Below are positions 43,921 through 51,365 of a DNA stretch of 64,000 nt, piece after piece; position 1 is the stretch's first letter; each line of letters starts with the position of its first letter. Position numbers and translations under genes: made by a program. The stretch comes from Mangrovicoccus sp049603835. Its GTDB lineage: Bacteria; Pseudomonadota; Alphaproteobacteria; Rhodobacterales; Rhodobacteraceae. Below the pieces are notes generated by a model. The model worked only from the letters and a program-made list of their open reading frames with translations. It searched no databases and was not told the origin of the DNA. The stretch lies in NCBI GenBank assembly GCA_049603835.1, contig JBMYSZ010000013.1, positions 39,053 to 103,052 on the forward strand, in the 5' to 3' direction.

Positions 43921-44976
43921 CTATCGCGCGAATTCTGCCAGGAATTTTTGGGAATTCTCCGCTGTTGCTGACCAATCGCAGACCAGCCGGGCGGTGAGCC
44001 GTTCACTTGGGTCGCCTTCGGCCAGCTTATCCTCGCCATCCCAGATATAATACATCGCGCCCGCCGCCTTCAGCTTTTGATGGATCGCGCGGGGCCAATG
44101 GGCGAAGATGATATTGGCTTCGGGCTGAAATTGTAGCTGCGCTGAACCGGTCAATTGCAGATCATGGGCCAGATCGGCACAGGTTTTATTGGCCGCTCCG
44201 GCCATATCCAGCCACAGATCATCGGTCAGATAGGCCTTCAACTGCGCCGCGATGAAGCGATGTTTGGACAGTAAATGCCCAGCCCGTTTGCGCCGCAGCT
44301 CGAATTCCCAGGCCTTGGCCGGATCAAAGATAATCACCGCCTCGGCTCCGAAAAGCCCGTTTTTTGTGCCGCCAAAGCTGAGCGCATCGACACCGGCTTT
44401 CCAGGTCATCTCGGCTGGGCTGCATCCCAAATGCACCAGCGCATTGGCAAAGCGCGCCCCATCCATATGCACGGATTGTCCAAAACTATGGGCGACCTCG
44501 CAAAGAGAGGCGATTTCGTCCAAGCTATAGACCGTTCCTTTTTCCGTCGCCTGGGTCAGGGATACTGGCCCGCGCTGCACCCCATGCACTCCACGGGATT
44601 CTTCGGCCTTCATGATTTGGCGCAGACCCTCGGGATGCATCTTGCCCTCGATCCCGTCGACCAGAGTGACTTTCGCCCCATCGGTGAAAAATTCCGGCGC
44701 GCCGCATTCGTCTTCGTGGATATGGGCGTTTTTGGCACAGAAGATGGTTTGCCAAGGCGCGGCCATCGTCGCCAGGATCAGCGCATTGGCCGCCGTGCCT
44801 GTGCCCACCAAATAGATCGCGGCCTGAGGCGCTTCGAAGATCTCGCGTAGCTGCGCCACCACGGCCTCTGTTACCGGATCGGCGCCATAAGGCGAGGCAT
44901 AGCCCTGGTTCGCATCTGCCAAAGCCTCCAAGATTTTTGGATGCGCCGGCCCGGTATTGTCAGAGGCAAAAAACAT
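43921..44976 (-). CDS. PLP-dependent aldolase/lyase, threonine aldolase (LtaE)-like
   Basis: A 351-residue fold-type I PLP enzyme. It begins MFFASDNTGPAHPKILEALA, with the characteristic SDN, YGADPVTEAV and GTAANALI segments. The PLP lysine is in DALSFGGTKNGLFGAE, preceded by SVHMDGARFANAL. These match low-specificity L-threonine aldolases (beta-eliminating lyase group). The ATG at 44976 lies one base after the YcgN gene stop, so the genes are coupled; the long upstream extension is rejected. Confidence 0.9.
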   Translation of the reverse strand: MFFASDNTGPAHPKILEALADANQGYASPYGADPVTEAVVAQLREIFEAPQAAIYLVGTGTAANALILATMAAPWQTIFCAKNAHIHEDECGAPEFFTDGAKVTLVDGIEGKMHPEGLRQIMKAEESRGVHGVQRGPVSLTQATEKGTVYSLDEIASLCEVAHSFGQSVHMDGARFANALVHLGCSPAEMTWKAGVDALSFGGTKNGLFGAEAVIIFDPAKAWEFELRRKRAGHLLSKHRFIAAQLKAYLTDDLWLDMAGAANKTCADLAHDLQLTGSAQLQFQPEANIIFAHWPRAIHQKLKAAGAMYYIWDGEDKLAEGDPSERLTARLVCDWSATAENSQKFLAEFAR

Positions 44977-44977
44977 G

Positions 44978-45445
44978 TCACAGATCCTCGATGATATACT
45001 CTTCCCACTCATCGTCATTGACCTCAAATTCCGGGACAGTCCAGCCACGTACCGAGGCTTCGGCCTCGTGGATCGTGGCCTTTGAGCCGGAAATCAGGTG
45101 ATGCCAGACGGGCAGGTCATAGCCTTCGTGTACTAAGCGATAGGCGCAGCTTGACGGCAGCCAATAGGCAATCTCTTTCAGCCGCTCGGGGGTCAAAACC
45201 ACGCATTCAGGGACCAGCGTTTTGCGGATCTCATATTGGCCACAAAGGCAGGTTTCATTGTCCAAAAGCCGGCAGGCCACATTGGTAAAAGCAACCTCGC
45301 CTGTGTCAGGATCTTCGAGCTTATTGAGACAGCATTTGCCGCAGCCATCGCACAGCGCCTCCCATTCTTGCGGGGTGAGCTGGCCCAAGGGGAAACGTTT
45401 CCAAAACTCAGGGCGTAGGCTCGGCGCGGATTTTGAAGAAGGCAT
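44978..45445 (-). CDS. YcgN family cysteine-cluster protein (UPF0260)
   Basis: A 155-residue protein with many conserved cysteines: LCDGCGKCCLNKLEDPDTGE, then NVACRLLDNETCLCGQYE and TLVPECVVLTPERL. The pattern CxxCxxCC followed by more cysteines belongs to the YcgN/YkgJ group, which probably binds an iron-sulfur or zinc centre. The start at 45445 (MPSSKSAPSL) follows a terminator; the longer frame overlaps that hairpin. The function is not established. Confidence 0.9.
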   Translation of the reverse strand: MPSSKSAPSLRPEFWKRFPLGQLTPQEWEALCDGCGKCCLNKLEDPDTGEVAFTNVACRLLDNETCLCGQYEIRKTLVPECVVLTPERLKEIAYWLPSSCAYRLVHEGYDLPVWHHLISGSKATIHEAEASVRGWTVPEFEVNDDEWEEYIIEDL

Positions 45446-45464
45446 GGGCGAGGGGCTACTTTCT

Positions 45465-45492
45465 AAAAAAGAGGCGGCTGTGCCGCATCTTT
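45465..45492 (-). terminator. Terminator of ribF
   Basis: On the minus strand AAAGATGCGGC (45492-45482) and GCCGCCTCTTT (45478-45468) form an 11-position stem with one mismatch and a three-base loop, followed by a run of T residues (45470-45465). It lies five bases after the ribF stop and separates it from the YcgN gene. Confidence 0.82.
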
Positions 45493-45497
45493 GACCA

Positions 45498-46442
45498 CTA
45501 GGCGGTTGCCAAGATTTCCTTTGCGGCCAAGGCATCGCGATTCATCTGCGCGATCAATCCATCAAGACCATCGAATTTTTGTTCCGGGCGCAGATATTCG
45601 ACCAATCCGACCGAGATATAAGCGTCATAAAGATCGCCCGCAAAATCGAAGATATGGGTTTCCAGATTGGGGCTATTTTCGCCAAACATAGGCCGCACCC
45701 CCATAGAGGCAACCCCGGTGTAATTGCCTTGATGCGGGCCGTTACAGATTTCGACCTTGACCGCATAGACCCCGAATTTGGGCAAATGCAGCCCGGTGAT
45801 GGATTGATTGGCCGTGGGAAATCCCAATTCGCGGCCGCGTTTATGCCCGTGCAAAACCTGGCCTTCGACCCGGTACAGATGGCCAAGCATCGCGGCGGCA
45901 TCGCGCGGGCGACCATCGCTCAGAGCGGAACGGATCGCGGTTGATGAGATCACAGGATGTTCTGGGCTAGGCTGAACCAGCTCGGCAATAGTGACCCCAT
46001 AGCCCAGGCTTTCGCCGAATTTGCGCAGATCTTGGGCCGTGCCTGTGCGCCCTTGGCCAAAGCAGAAATCAGCCCCCACCACCGCATGGCGCAGCCCTAG
46101 CCCTTGGGCCAGGATTTCTTGTGCAAAGGCCTGAGGCGGCAGACCCGCCAAATCTTTGGAGAAGGGCAGTTCATAAAGAATATCGACGCCAAGTTGGTCA
46201 AGCTTATGGGCTTTGCCCGCCGCATGCATCAGCCGAAAATCCGGCGCGTCGGGTTTGAACACTTGTCGAGGATGGGGCTCAAAGGTCAGAACCGCAAGCG
46301 GTGCGCCCAGCTTTTGGGCCTCGACCCGTGCGAGGTCGATCACCGAGTGATGGCCGCGATGGACGCCATCAAAATTGCCGATCGCGGCGCTGGCCCCGCG
46401 ATCTGCGTCGGTTAGGTCGTGGTGGCTTCGGATGATCCGCAT
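45498..46442 (-). CDS. ribF: Bifunctional riboflavin kinase/FAD synthetase
   Basis: A 314-residue enzyme that makes FMN and FAD. The N-terminal FAD synthetase domain has AIGNFDGVHRGHHSVID (nucleotidyl-transfer motif) and FCFGQGRTGTAQDL, with the ISSTAIRSAL segment. The C-terminal flavokinase domain has GHKRGRELGFPTANQSI and PKFGVYAVKVEI, with the Thr-Ala-Asn ligand set. Length and domain order match standard RibF. It may be co-transcribed with the MaoC-type gene 40 bases upstream. Confidence 0.96.
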   Translation of the reverse strand: MRIIRSHHDLTDADRGASAAIGNFDGVHRGHHSVIDLARVEAQKLGAPLAVLTFEPHPRQVFKPDAPDFRLMHAAGKAHKLDQLGVDILYELPFSKDLAGLPPQAFAQEILAQGLGLRHAVVGADFCFGQGRTGTAQDLRKFGESLGYGVTIAELVQPSPEHPVISSTAIRSALSDGRPRDAAAMLGHLYRVEGQVLHGHKRGRELGFPTANQSITGLHLPKFGVYAVKVEICNGPHQGNYTGVASMGVRPMFGENSPNLETHIFDFAGDLYDAYISVGLVEYLRPEQKFDGLDGLIAQMNRDALAAKEILATA

Positions 46443-46482
46443 GGCGCCCGATTAACCGCCCCCGCGTCGGGGTGCAACCGCC

Positions 46483-46908
46483 TTAGGCCCGCGAGGGGGC
46501 AAGAACTGTTGCCTGACCGATAATGACCACCTGCTCGCCGACCACGGCCTGGCAATCAAGGATAACGCGTTTCTTTTCCGCGATGATTTCTTTGACTGTC
46601 ACGCTTGCGGTGACTTCATCACCGATTTTGACCGGCGCGCGGAATTTCAGGTCTTGGCCCAGATAAACAGTGCCATGGCCGGGCAAGCGTTCGCCCAGTA
46701 GCGCGGAAAATAGGCTGGCCGACAACATGCCATGGGCGATGCACTGGCCAAAGATCGAGGCCTTGCCCGCTTCTTCATCCAAATGGATCGGATTGCGGTC
46801 TTCGCTCACATCCGCGAATTTGGCCACGGTTTCTTTGTCGATGACTTTGGTAAGACTGCGGCTATCGCCGATTTTCAGATCTTCGAGATAAACGGTTCCG
46901 GTGCTCAT
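46483..46908 (-). CDS. MaoC-family dehydratase ((R)-specific enoyl-CoA hydratase-like)
   Basis: A 141-residue single hot-dog domain. The hydratase-2 motif is FADVSEDRNPIHLDEE, with the catalytic Asp and His, followed by IFGQCIAHGMLSASLFSAL. These fit PhaJ-like (R)-enoyl-CoA hydratases, which supply hydroxyacyl-CoA for polyhydroxyalkanoate or act in lipid metabolism. GAAGGGACAGAG precedes the start. No other lipid genes are next to it. Confidence 0.9.
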   Translation of the reverse strand: MSTGTVYLEDLKIGDSRSLTKVIDKETVAKFADVSEDRNPIHLDEEAGKASIFGQCIAHGMLSASLFSALLGERLPGHGTVYLGQDLKFRAPVKIGDEVTASVTVKEIIAEKKRVILDCQAVVGEQVVIIGQATVLAPSRA

Positions 46909-47011
46909 TCTCTGTCCCTTCGTTTTTCTTTGGTCTTGGCCTGGCGCAGATCAGGGGCGAAGGCAAGGCGACTTTCTGTGTAGCGCTTGCCGTATCGTCG
47001 CCCTCCACCGC

Positions 47012-47884
47012 TTAGCGCAGGAAACCGATGGAGAAGGTGGGGGCGAGTTTCTCTTGCTCTAAGAACTGCTCCAGCTTGGCCGGGTCAGGTTGCGTGTTTG
47101 TGCCCGTGGCTTCGGCGGCAAGACCGCCAGTGATAAAGAGGCAGTCAAGATCTTCGCCCAAAGCGCCTTTGACATCAGTGGCAGGACCGTCGCCAATGGC
47201 TAAAATCCGATCTTCGGGGATATTTCGGATCGCGCTGAGCCGTCGGCGGGCCAGGTCATAAATCGGCGGGTGCGGCTTGCCGACAAAGCTGACCTCGCCG
47301 CCCATTTCCGCGTAAAGCTGGGCCAGAGCGCCCGCGCAATAGACCCGCTTATCGCCGCGATCCACCACCACATCGGGATTGGCGCAGAGCATCTTCATGC
47401 CATTGGTTTTGGCGTAAAGCAGCTGAGCGCGATAATCTTCGGGGGTTTCGGTTTCGTCATTCACCAGACCCGTGGCGATAATGCCTTCCGCGCTTTCTAG
47501 ATCCGTGCGGCTGATATCGGTTTCGGATGTAAGATCTTCGGCCAAATCGGTGAAAAAGGGCAGATCCCGTTCAGGACCCATATGGAAGACCTTCTGACCG
47601 AATTGCCCAGAGACCATGGCCGCCTGGGCACTATCGCCGGAAGTGGCAATATCATCCCAGCAATCTGATGGCACATTCAGGCTATCGAGCTGGGGGATCA
47701 CATGGGATTTGGGTTTGGGCGAATTGGTCAGCAAAATGACGATGCCGCCTTGGGCCTTGTAAGCGCGCAGAGCCTCGACTGCATCGGGGAAAGCGGTGAC
47801 GCCATTATGCAGGCAGCCCCAGAGATCACAAAAGACCGCGTCATAATTTTGCGAAATATCGCTAAGATTTTCGATGATGCGCAT
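47012..47884 (-). CDS. TIGR01459-family HAD hydrolase (NagD-like)
   Basis: A 290-residue HAD phosphatase. Motif I is VFCDLWGCLHNG (the first Asp is the nucleophile; in place of DxDG the family has DLWG), motif II LLTNSPKPK, and motif IV GDGPATDVKGA. It fits the TIGR01459 subfamily of class IIA HAD proteins, common in alphaproteobacteria and of unknown substrate. GGGAGG precedes the start. Confidence 0.92.
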   Translation of the reverse strand: MRIIENLSDISQNYDAVFCDLWGCLHNGVTAFPDAVEALRAYKAQGGIVILLTNSPKPKSHVIPQLDSLNVPSDCWDDIATSGDSAQAAMVSGQFGQKVFHMGPERDLPFFTDLAEDLTSETDISRTDLESAEGIIATGLVNDETETPEDYRAQLLYAKTNGMKMLCANPDVVVDRGDKRVYCAGALAQLYAEMGGEVSFVGKPHPPIYDLARRRLSAIRNIPEDRILAIGDGPATDVKGALGEDLDCLFITGGLAAEATGTNTQPDPAKLEQFLEQEKLAPTFSIGFLR

Positions 47885-47958
47885 GGGGTCGCCTCCCGCT
47901 GGAACTCATATTGCTGTCACCTAGCGATTTGAAGCAAAGAGACACAAGGGCAAGAGGA

Positions 47959-48025
47959 GTAGGATGGGCAATTTGCCCATCTTTGGGCGGTGTTTTGTCA
48001 GTGATGGGCAAATTGCCCATCCTAC
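47959..48025. repeat. REPIN-like palindrome pair, copy 2
   Basis: Palindrome GATGGGCAATTTGCCCATC (47963-47981) preceded by GTAG, then a 21-base spacer, then the inverted copy GATGGGCAAATTGCCCATC (48003-48021) followed by CTAC. The whole unit is a near-perfect inverted repeat with nested palindromes. The left half is identical to that of the copy at 29712-29787. It lies between the HAD gene and ppaC. Confidence 0.82.
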
Positions 48026-48046
48026 TTGGACCGCGCCGGCATCAAA

Positions 48047-48074
48047 AAAGGGCGCACGACATCGCACGCCCTTT
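48047..48074 (-). terminator. Terminator of ppaC
   Basis: On the minus strand AAAGGGCG (48074-48067) pairs with CGCCCTTT (48054-48047) and a run of T residues follows (48049-48044). It lies 22 bases past the ppaC stop. Confidence 0.78.
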
Positions 48075-48095
48075 GGTCAGCACAGATAGTCTAGA

Positions 48096-49016
48096 TTAAA
48101 GCGCCAGGTTCGGGATGATCTGCTTTTTGCGGCTCATGACGCCCGGCAGCACCACAGAGTCACCTTCGACAGTCGCGCCAAAGCTCTTCTCGGCCACGGT
48201 TTTCACCAGGTCATTGGGCACCAGCAGAGTTGCTTCTTCCTTGATGATGTCCACAACAAAGAACAGCACTTCGTCAACGCCATCTTCTTTGGCAACTTCC
48301 GGCATCGAGGCCATGATGGACGCTTTGCGATCTAGCGGGATTTCCGGCGCGGTGGTTTCCAGCACGGAGACGCGGAAATTCGTGCCGCCCACTTCGTATT
48401 TCTTACTGTCCATGCGGATCAGTTCCGCATCCGAGAATGCAGACACATCAGATTTCGCCGCGAACATTTCACCTGCATAAGTGCCGATGGTGATGTTCAG
48501 CTCGCTTGCCAGTTTCTCAGCCAGGGCTTTGTCCACATCGGTGGTGGTCGGGCTGCGGAATTCCAAAGTGTCCGACAGGATGCAGCTTAACATCGCGCCT
48601 TTGATATTGTCGGGCATTTTTTCCGCATCATCGCCCATCAGATCATACATGATGGTCGCGGTGCAGGCCAGCGGGCGAACAGTGATATCGATCGGGCCTT
48701 TGGTTTCCAGGCCGCCGACCAGCTTGTGGTGGTCGATGATCGCTTGGATATCCGCGTCATTGATATTTTCCGGCAGCTCGCCCGGGTTATTGGTGTCAAC
48801 GATGATCACCGGATCGCCTTCGCCAACGCCTTCAATGATCTCGGGCTTGTCAAAGCCCCATTTTTCCAGGACAAATGCCGCTTCGGTGTTCGGCTCGCCC
48901 AGCAATTTTGCTTCGGCCGGAGTGCCTTTGATTTCGGACAGATACCAAGCCCAGATAAGCGGGGAGCCGGTGGAGTCTGTATCGGGGGCCTGGTGGCCGA
49001 AAACTTTGATGGTCAT
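48096..49016 (-). CDS. ppaC: Manganese-dependent inorganic pyrophosphatase (family II)
   Basis: A 306-residue DHH-family pyrophosphatase. It begins MTIKVFGHQAPDTDSTGSPL, with the metal-binding His and Asp-x-Asp, then VIIVDTNN, the signature IIDHHKLVGG, and a C-terminal substrate-binding domain ending GVMSRKKQIIPNL (SRKKQ is the PPase II hallmark). It hydrolyses pyrophosphate in the cytoplasm and requires Mn or Co. Confidence 0.96.
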   Translation of the reverse strand: MTIKVFGHQAPDTDSTGSPLIWAWYLSEIKGTPAEAKLLGEPNTEAAFVLEKWGFDKPEIIEGVGEGDPVIIVDTNNPGELPENINDADIQAIIDHHKLVGGLETKGPIDITVRPLACTATIMYDLMGDDAEKMPDNIKGAMLSCILSDTLEFRSPTTTDVDKALAEKLASELNITIGTYAGEMFAAKSDVSAFSDAELIRMDSKKYEVGGTNFRVSVLETTAPEIPLDRKASIMASMPEVAKEDGVDEVLFFVVDIIKEEATLLVPNDLVKTVAEKSFGATVEGDSVVLPGVMSRKKQIIPNLAL

Positions 49017-49117
49017 AAGAGCTGTCCGTCGTTGAGGTGGATTTTGCGCGCCTTATAGGCCCGCAGGCGCGGCAACGCAGAGAGACGTGTCGCCGCATGC
49101 TGATCCGCTGCTAACTC

Positions 49118-50002
49118 TTATCCCATGCGCTCGGAGGCAAAGCCGCCAGGGCTAGCCGGAAAGACCACGGTTTTCGCACCATTCAAAAACACCCGGTGAT
49201 GGATATGAGCATGCACGGCACGGGCCAGAACCTGGCTTTCCACATCGCGCCCAATAGAGACATAATCCGCCGGGCTTTGAGCATGGCTGACCCGAACGAT
49301 ATCTTGCTCGATGATTGGGCCTTCATCCAGATCAGCGGTCACATAATGGGCGGTGGCCCCGATCAGTTTTACGCCGCGTTCATAGGCCTGCTTATAAGGG
49401 TTCGCACCTTTGAAAGAAGGCAGGAAGGAATGGTGGATATTAATGATCTTGCCCGACATTTCGGCGCAAAGCTCGGGCGAAAGGATCTGCATATAGCGCG
49501 CCAAGACCATCAGATCCGTTTCCGACTGCTCCACCAGCCGCTTCAGGCGGGCTTCGGCCTCGGGCTTGGTGTCTTTGGTGACTTCAATATGGTGGAAAGG
49601 AATATCATGGTTCACTACCAGCTTTTGATAGGTCAGATGGTTCGACACCACCCCGACAATATCCACCGGCAAAGCCCCGATGCGCCAGCGATAGAGAAGA
49701 TCATTCAAGCAATGACCAAAATGGGACACCAAAACCAGAACTTTTGCTTTGCGCTCTAGGTCATGAAAGTCGAAATCCATCTCATGGGCTTTGGCGACTT
49801 CGGCGAATTCCGATTTGAGCTGCTCAAGCCCCATACCCGTTTCCGACACGAAACGGGTGCGCATGAAAAACCGCCCGGTTTCCATATCGTCAAATTGCGC
49901 GCTATCGGTGATATTGCAGCCGCGATCAGAGAGATAATTGGCAATAGCCGCAACAATACCGCGGCGGGTCGGACAGGTAACGGTGACAATATACTCGGCC
50001 AT
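49118..50002 (-). CDS. purU: Formyltetrahydrofolate deformylase
   Basis: A 294-residue enzyme that releases formate from 10-formyl-tetrahydrofolate. An N-terminal ACT domain (YIVTVTCPTRRGIVAAIANYL) is followed by a formyltransferase-like domain with VLVLVSHFGHCLNDLLYRWR, the catalytic region INIHHSFLPSFKGANPY and IGATAHYVTADLDEGPII (conserved Asp). The start at 50002 gives the standard ACT N-terminus; the longer frame from 50077 adds unrelated residues. It is divergent from phnM with 125 bases between. Confidence 0.95.
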   Translation of the reverse strand: MAEYIVTVTCPTRRGIVAAIANYLSDRGCNITDSAQFDDMETGRFFMRTRFVSETGMGLEQLKSEFAEVAKAHEMDFDFHDLERKAKVLVLVSHFGHCLNDLLYRWRIGALPVDIVGVVSNHLTYQKLVVNHDIPFHHIEVTKDTKPEAEARLKRLVEQSETDLMVLARYMQILSPELCAEMSGKIINIHHSFLPSFKGANPYKQAYERGVKLIGATAHYVTADLDEGPIIEQDIVRVSHAQSPADYVSIGRDVESQVLARAVHAHIHHRVFLNGAKTVVFPASPGGFASERMG

Positions 50003-50127
50003 CAAGGCGGTCCTTTTGTTGGTTTTCCCGCCCTTACCCGCTTTGTCCCAGAAAGGCCAATCCCCCGAAGGGCGCAATTCGCAGCTCCTGGGCTTGAACT
50101 TCGCGCTGAAACCTCGCTAATCGCGCC

Positions 50128-51270
50128 ATGGCTGGACTTTCTCTTACACTGACAGGCGCGGAAATTTTGACCCCTGCGGGGATCAAACCAGCGATGCTAC
50201 ATTTCCAGGACGGGGTGGTTGTGACAGAGGAGCAGCCCAAAAAGCTGCATCTTCCAGGGATGCGGATCTTGCCGGGGCTGGTGGATCTGCATGGGGATGG
50301 CTTTGAGCGCCATTTAGCCCCGCGCCGAGGCATGGTGACCGATATGGTCGCGGCCCTTATGGCCTTGGATATCGAGCTGGCCTCTAACGGGATTACCACC
50401 GCTGTGCTTGCGCAGTTTTGGTCCTGGGAAGGGGGGATGCGCGCACCGCAATTTGCCCAAGAGCTGGCCGATGCGCTGCGCCGCGCGCGACCTTTCCTGC
50501 GTACGGATATGCGGCTGCAATTGCGAGTGGAAATCGGGCTTTTGACTGATCCCGCGCCGGTTTTGGATCTGATCGACAAGCATCAAGTCGGATATGTGGT
50601 CTTTAATGACCATCTGCCGCGCAAACATTTAACCGAAGGCCGCAAGCCGCCGCGTTTAACTGGCCAAGCGCTCAAATCCCGCCGCAGCCCGGAGGAACAT
50701 CTCGCTTTACTGTCCGAACTGCATGAAAAGACTCGCGATCCCTGGGGTTTGGTCGAAGATTTCGCCCGGCAATTGGCGTTGAAAGGCGTGCTTATGGGCA
50801 GTCATGATGACCCCAGCCCCGAGATCCGCGCGAAATATCGAACGCTAGGGGTGCATATCGCGGAATTTCCCATGACAGAAGCCACCGCGCTGGCCGCAAA
50901 AGAGGCCGGAGACCCGGTGATTTTAGGCGCGCCCAATTTGGTGCGGGGCGGATCCCATAACAAAAATCTGGATGCAAAACGGGCGATAGACCAAGGGCTT
51001 TGCTCGGCATTAGTGTCAGATTACCATTATCCGGCACTGTACCAATCGGCGCAGAAACTTTCTGAGCATCTCAGATGCGACATTGCAGCCGCTTGGGGGC
51101 TGGTCAGCCATGGCGCGGCGCAAATATTAGGGCTTGCCGATCGCGGTTGGCTGGAAATCGGAAAACAAGCTGATTTCATTGTGACAAATCAAACTGGGCG
51201 AATATTTGCCAGTTTCGTTGCAGGACGCCCCAGTTTTGTTGCCAGTGAATTGGTCGACAGCTTCCTCTAG
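50128..51270 (+). CDS. phnM: Alpha-D-ribose 1-methylphosphonate 5-triphosphate diphosphatase
   Basis: A 380-residue amidohydrolase-superfamily enzyme of the C-P lyase pathway, which removes pyrophosphate from the ribose phosphonate intermediate. Motifs: LPGLVDLHGDGFERHLAPR (metal-binding His and the PhnM-specific HGD), VVFNDHLP, SHDDPSPEI and SALVSDYHYPAL. The start lacks a strong ribosome site. The rest of the C-P lyase core (phnGHIJKL) is not in the window, and a chemoreceptor gene separates phnM from phnCDE. Confidence 0.93.
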   Translation: MAGLSLTLTGAEILTPAGIKPAMLHFQDGVVVTEEQPKKLHLPGMRILPGLVDLHGDGFERHLAPRRGMVTDMVAALMALDIELASNGITTAVLAQFWSWEGGMRAPQFAQELADALRRARPFLRTDMRLQLRVEIGLLTDPAPVLDLIDKHQVGYVVFNDHLPRKHLTEGRKPPRLTGQALKSRRSPEEHLALLSELHEKTRDPWGLVEDFARQLALKGVLMGSHDDPSPEIRAKYRTLGVHIAEFPMTEATALAAKEAGDPVILGAPNLVRGGSHNKNLDAKRAIDQGLCSALVSDYHYPALYQSAQKLSEHLRCDIAAAWGLVSHGAAQILGLADRGWLEIGKQADFIVTNQTGRIFASFVAGRPSFVASELVDSFL

Positions 51271-51365
51271 GTCTTAAACTAGAACAATTTTGATGAAAGC
51301 AGAGTAAGCTTAGGGCTTTCTTATCTTTGGCCGCCTATCCGTGCAGTATCTGAACGAGGCCAGTT

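Noticed and set aside
47959..48025. CRISPR repeat interpretation of the palindromes
   Set aside because: Only two inverted units with a short spacer exist at each site and there are no regular direct repeats or cas genes.
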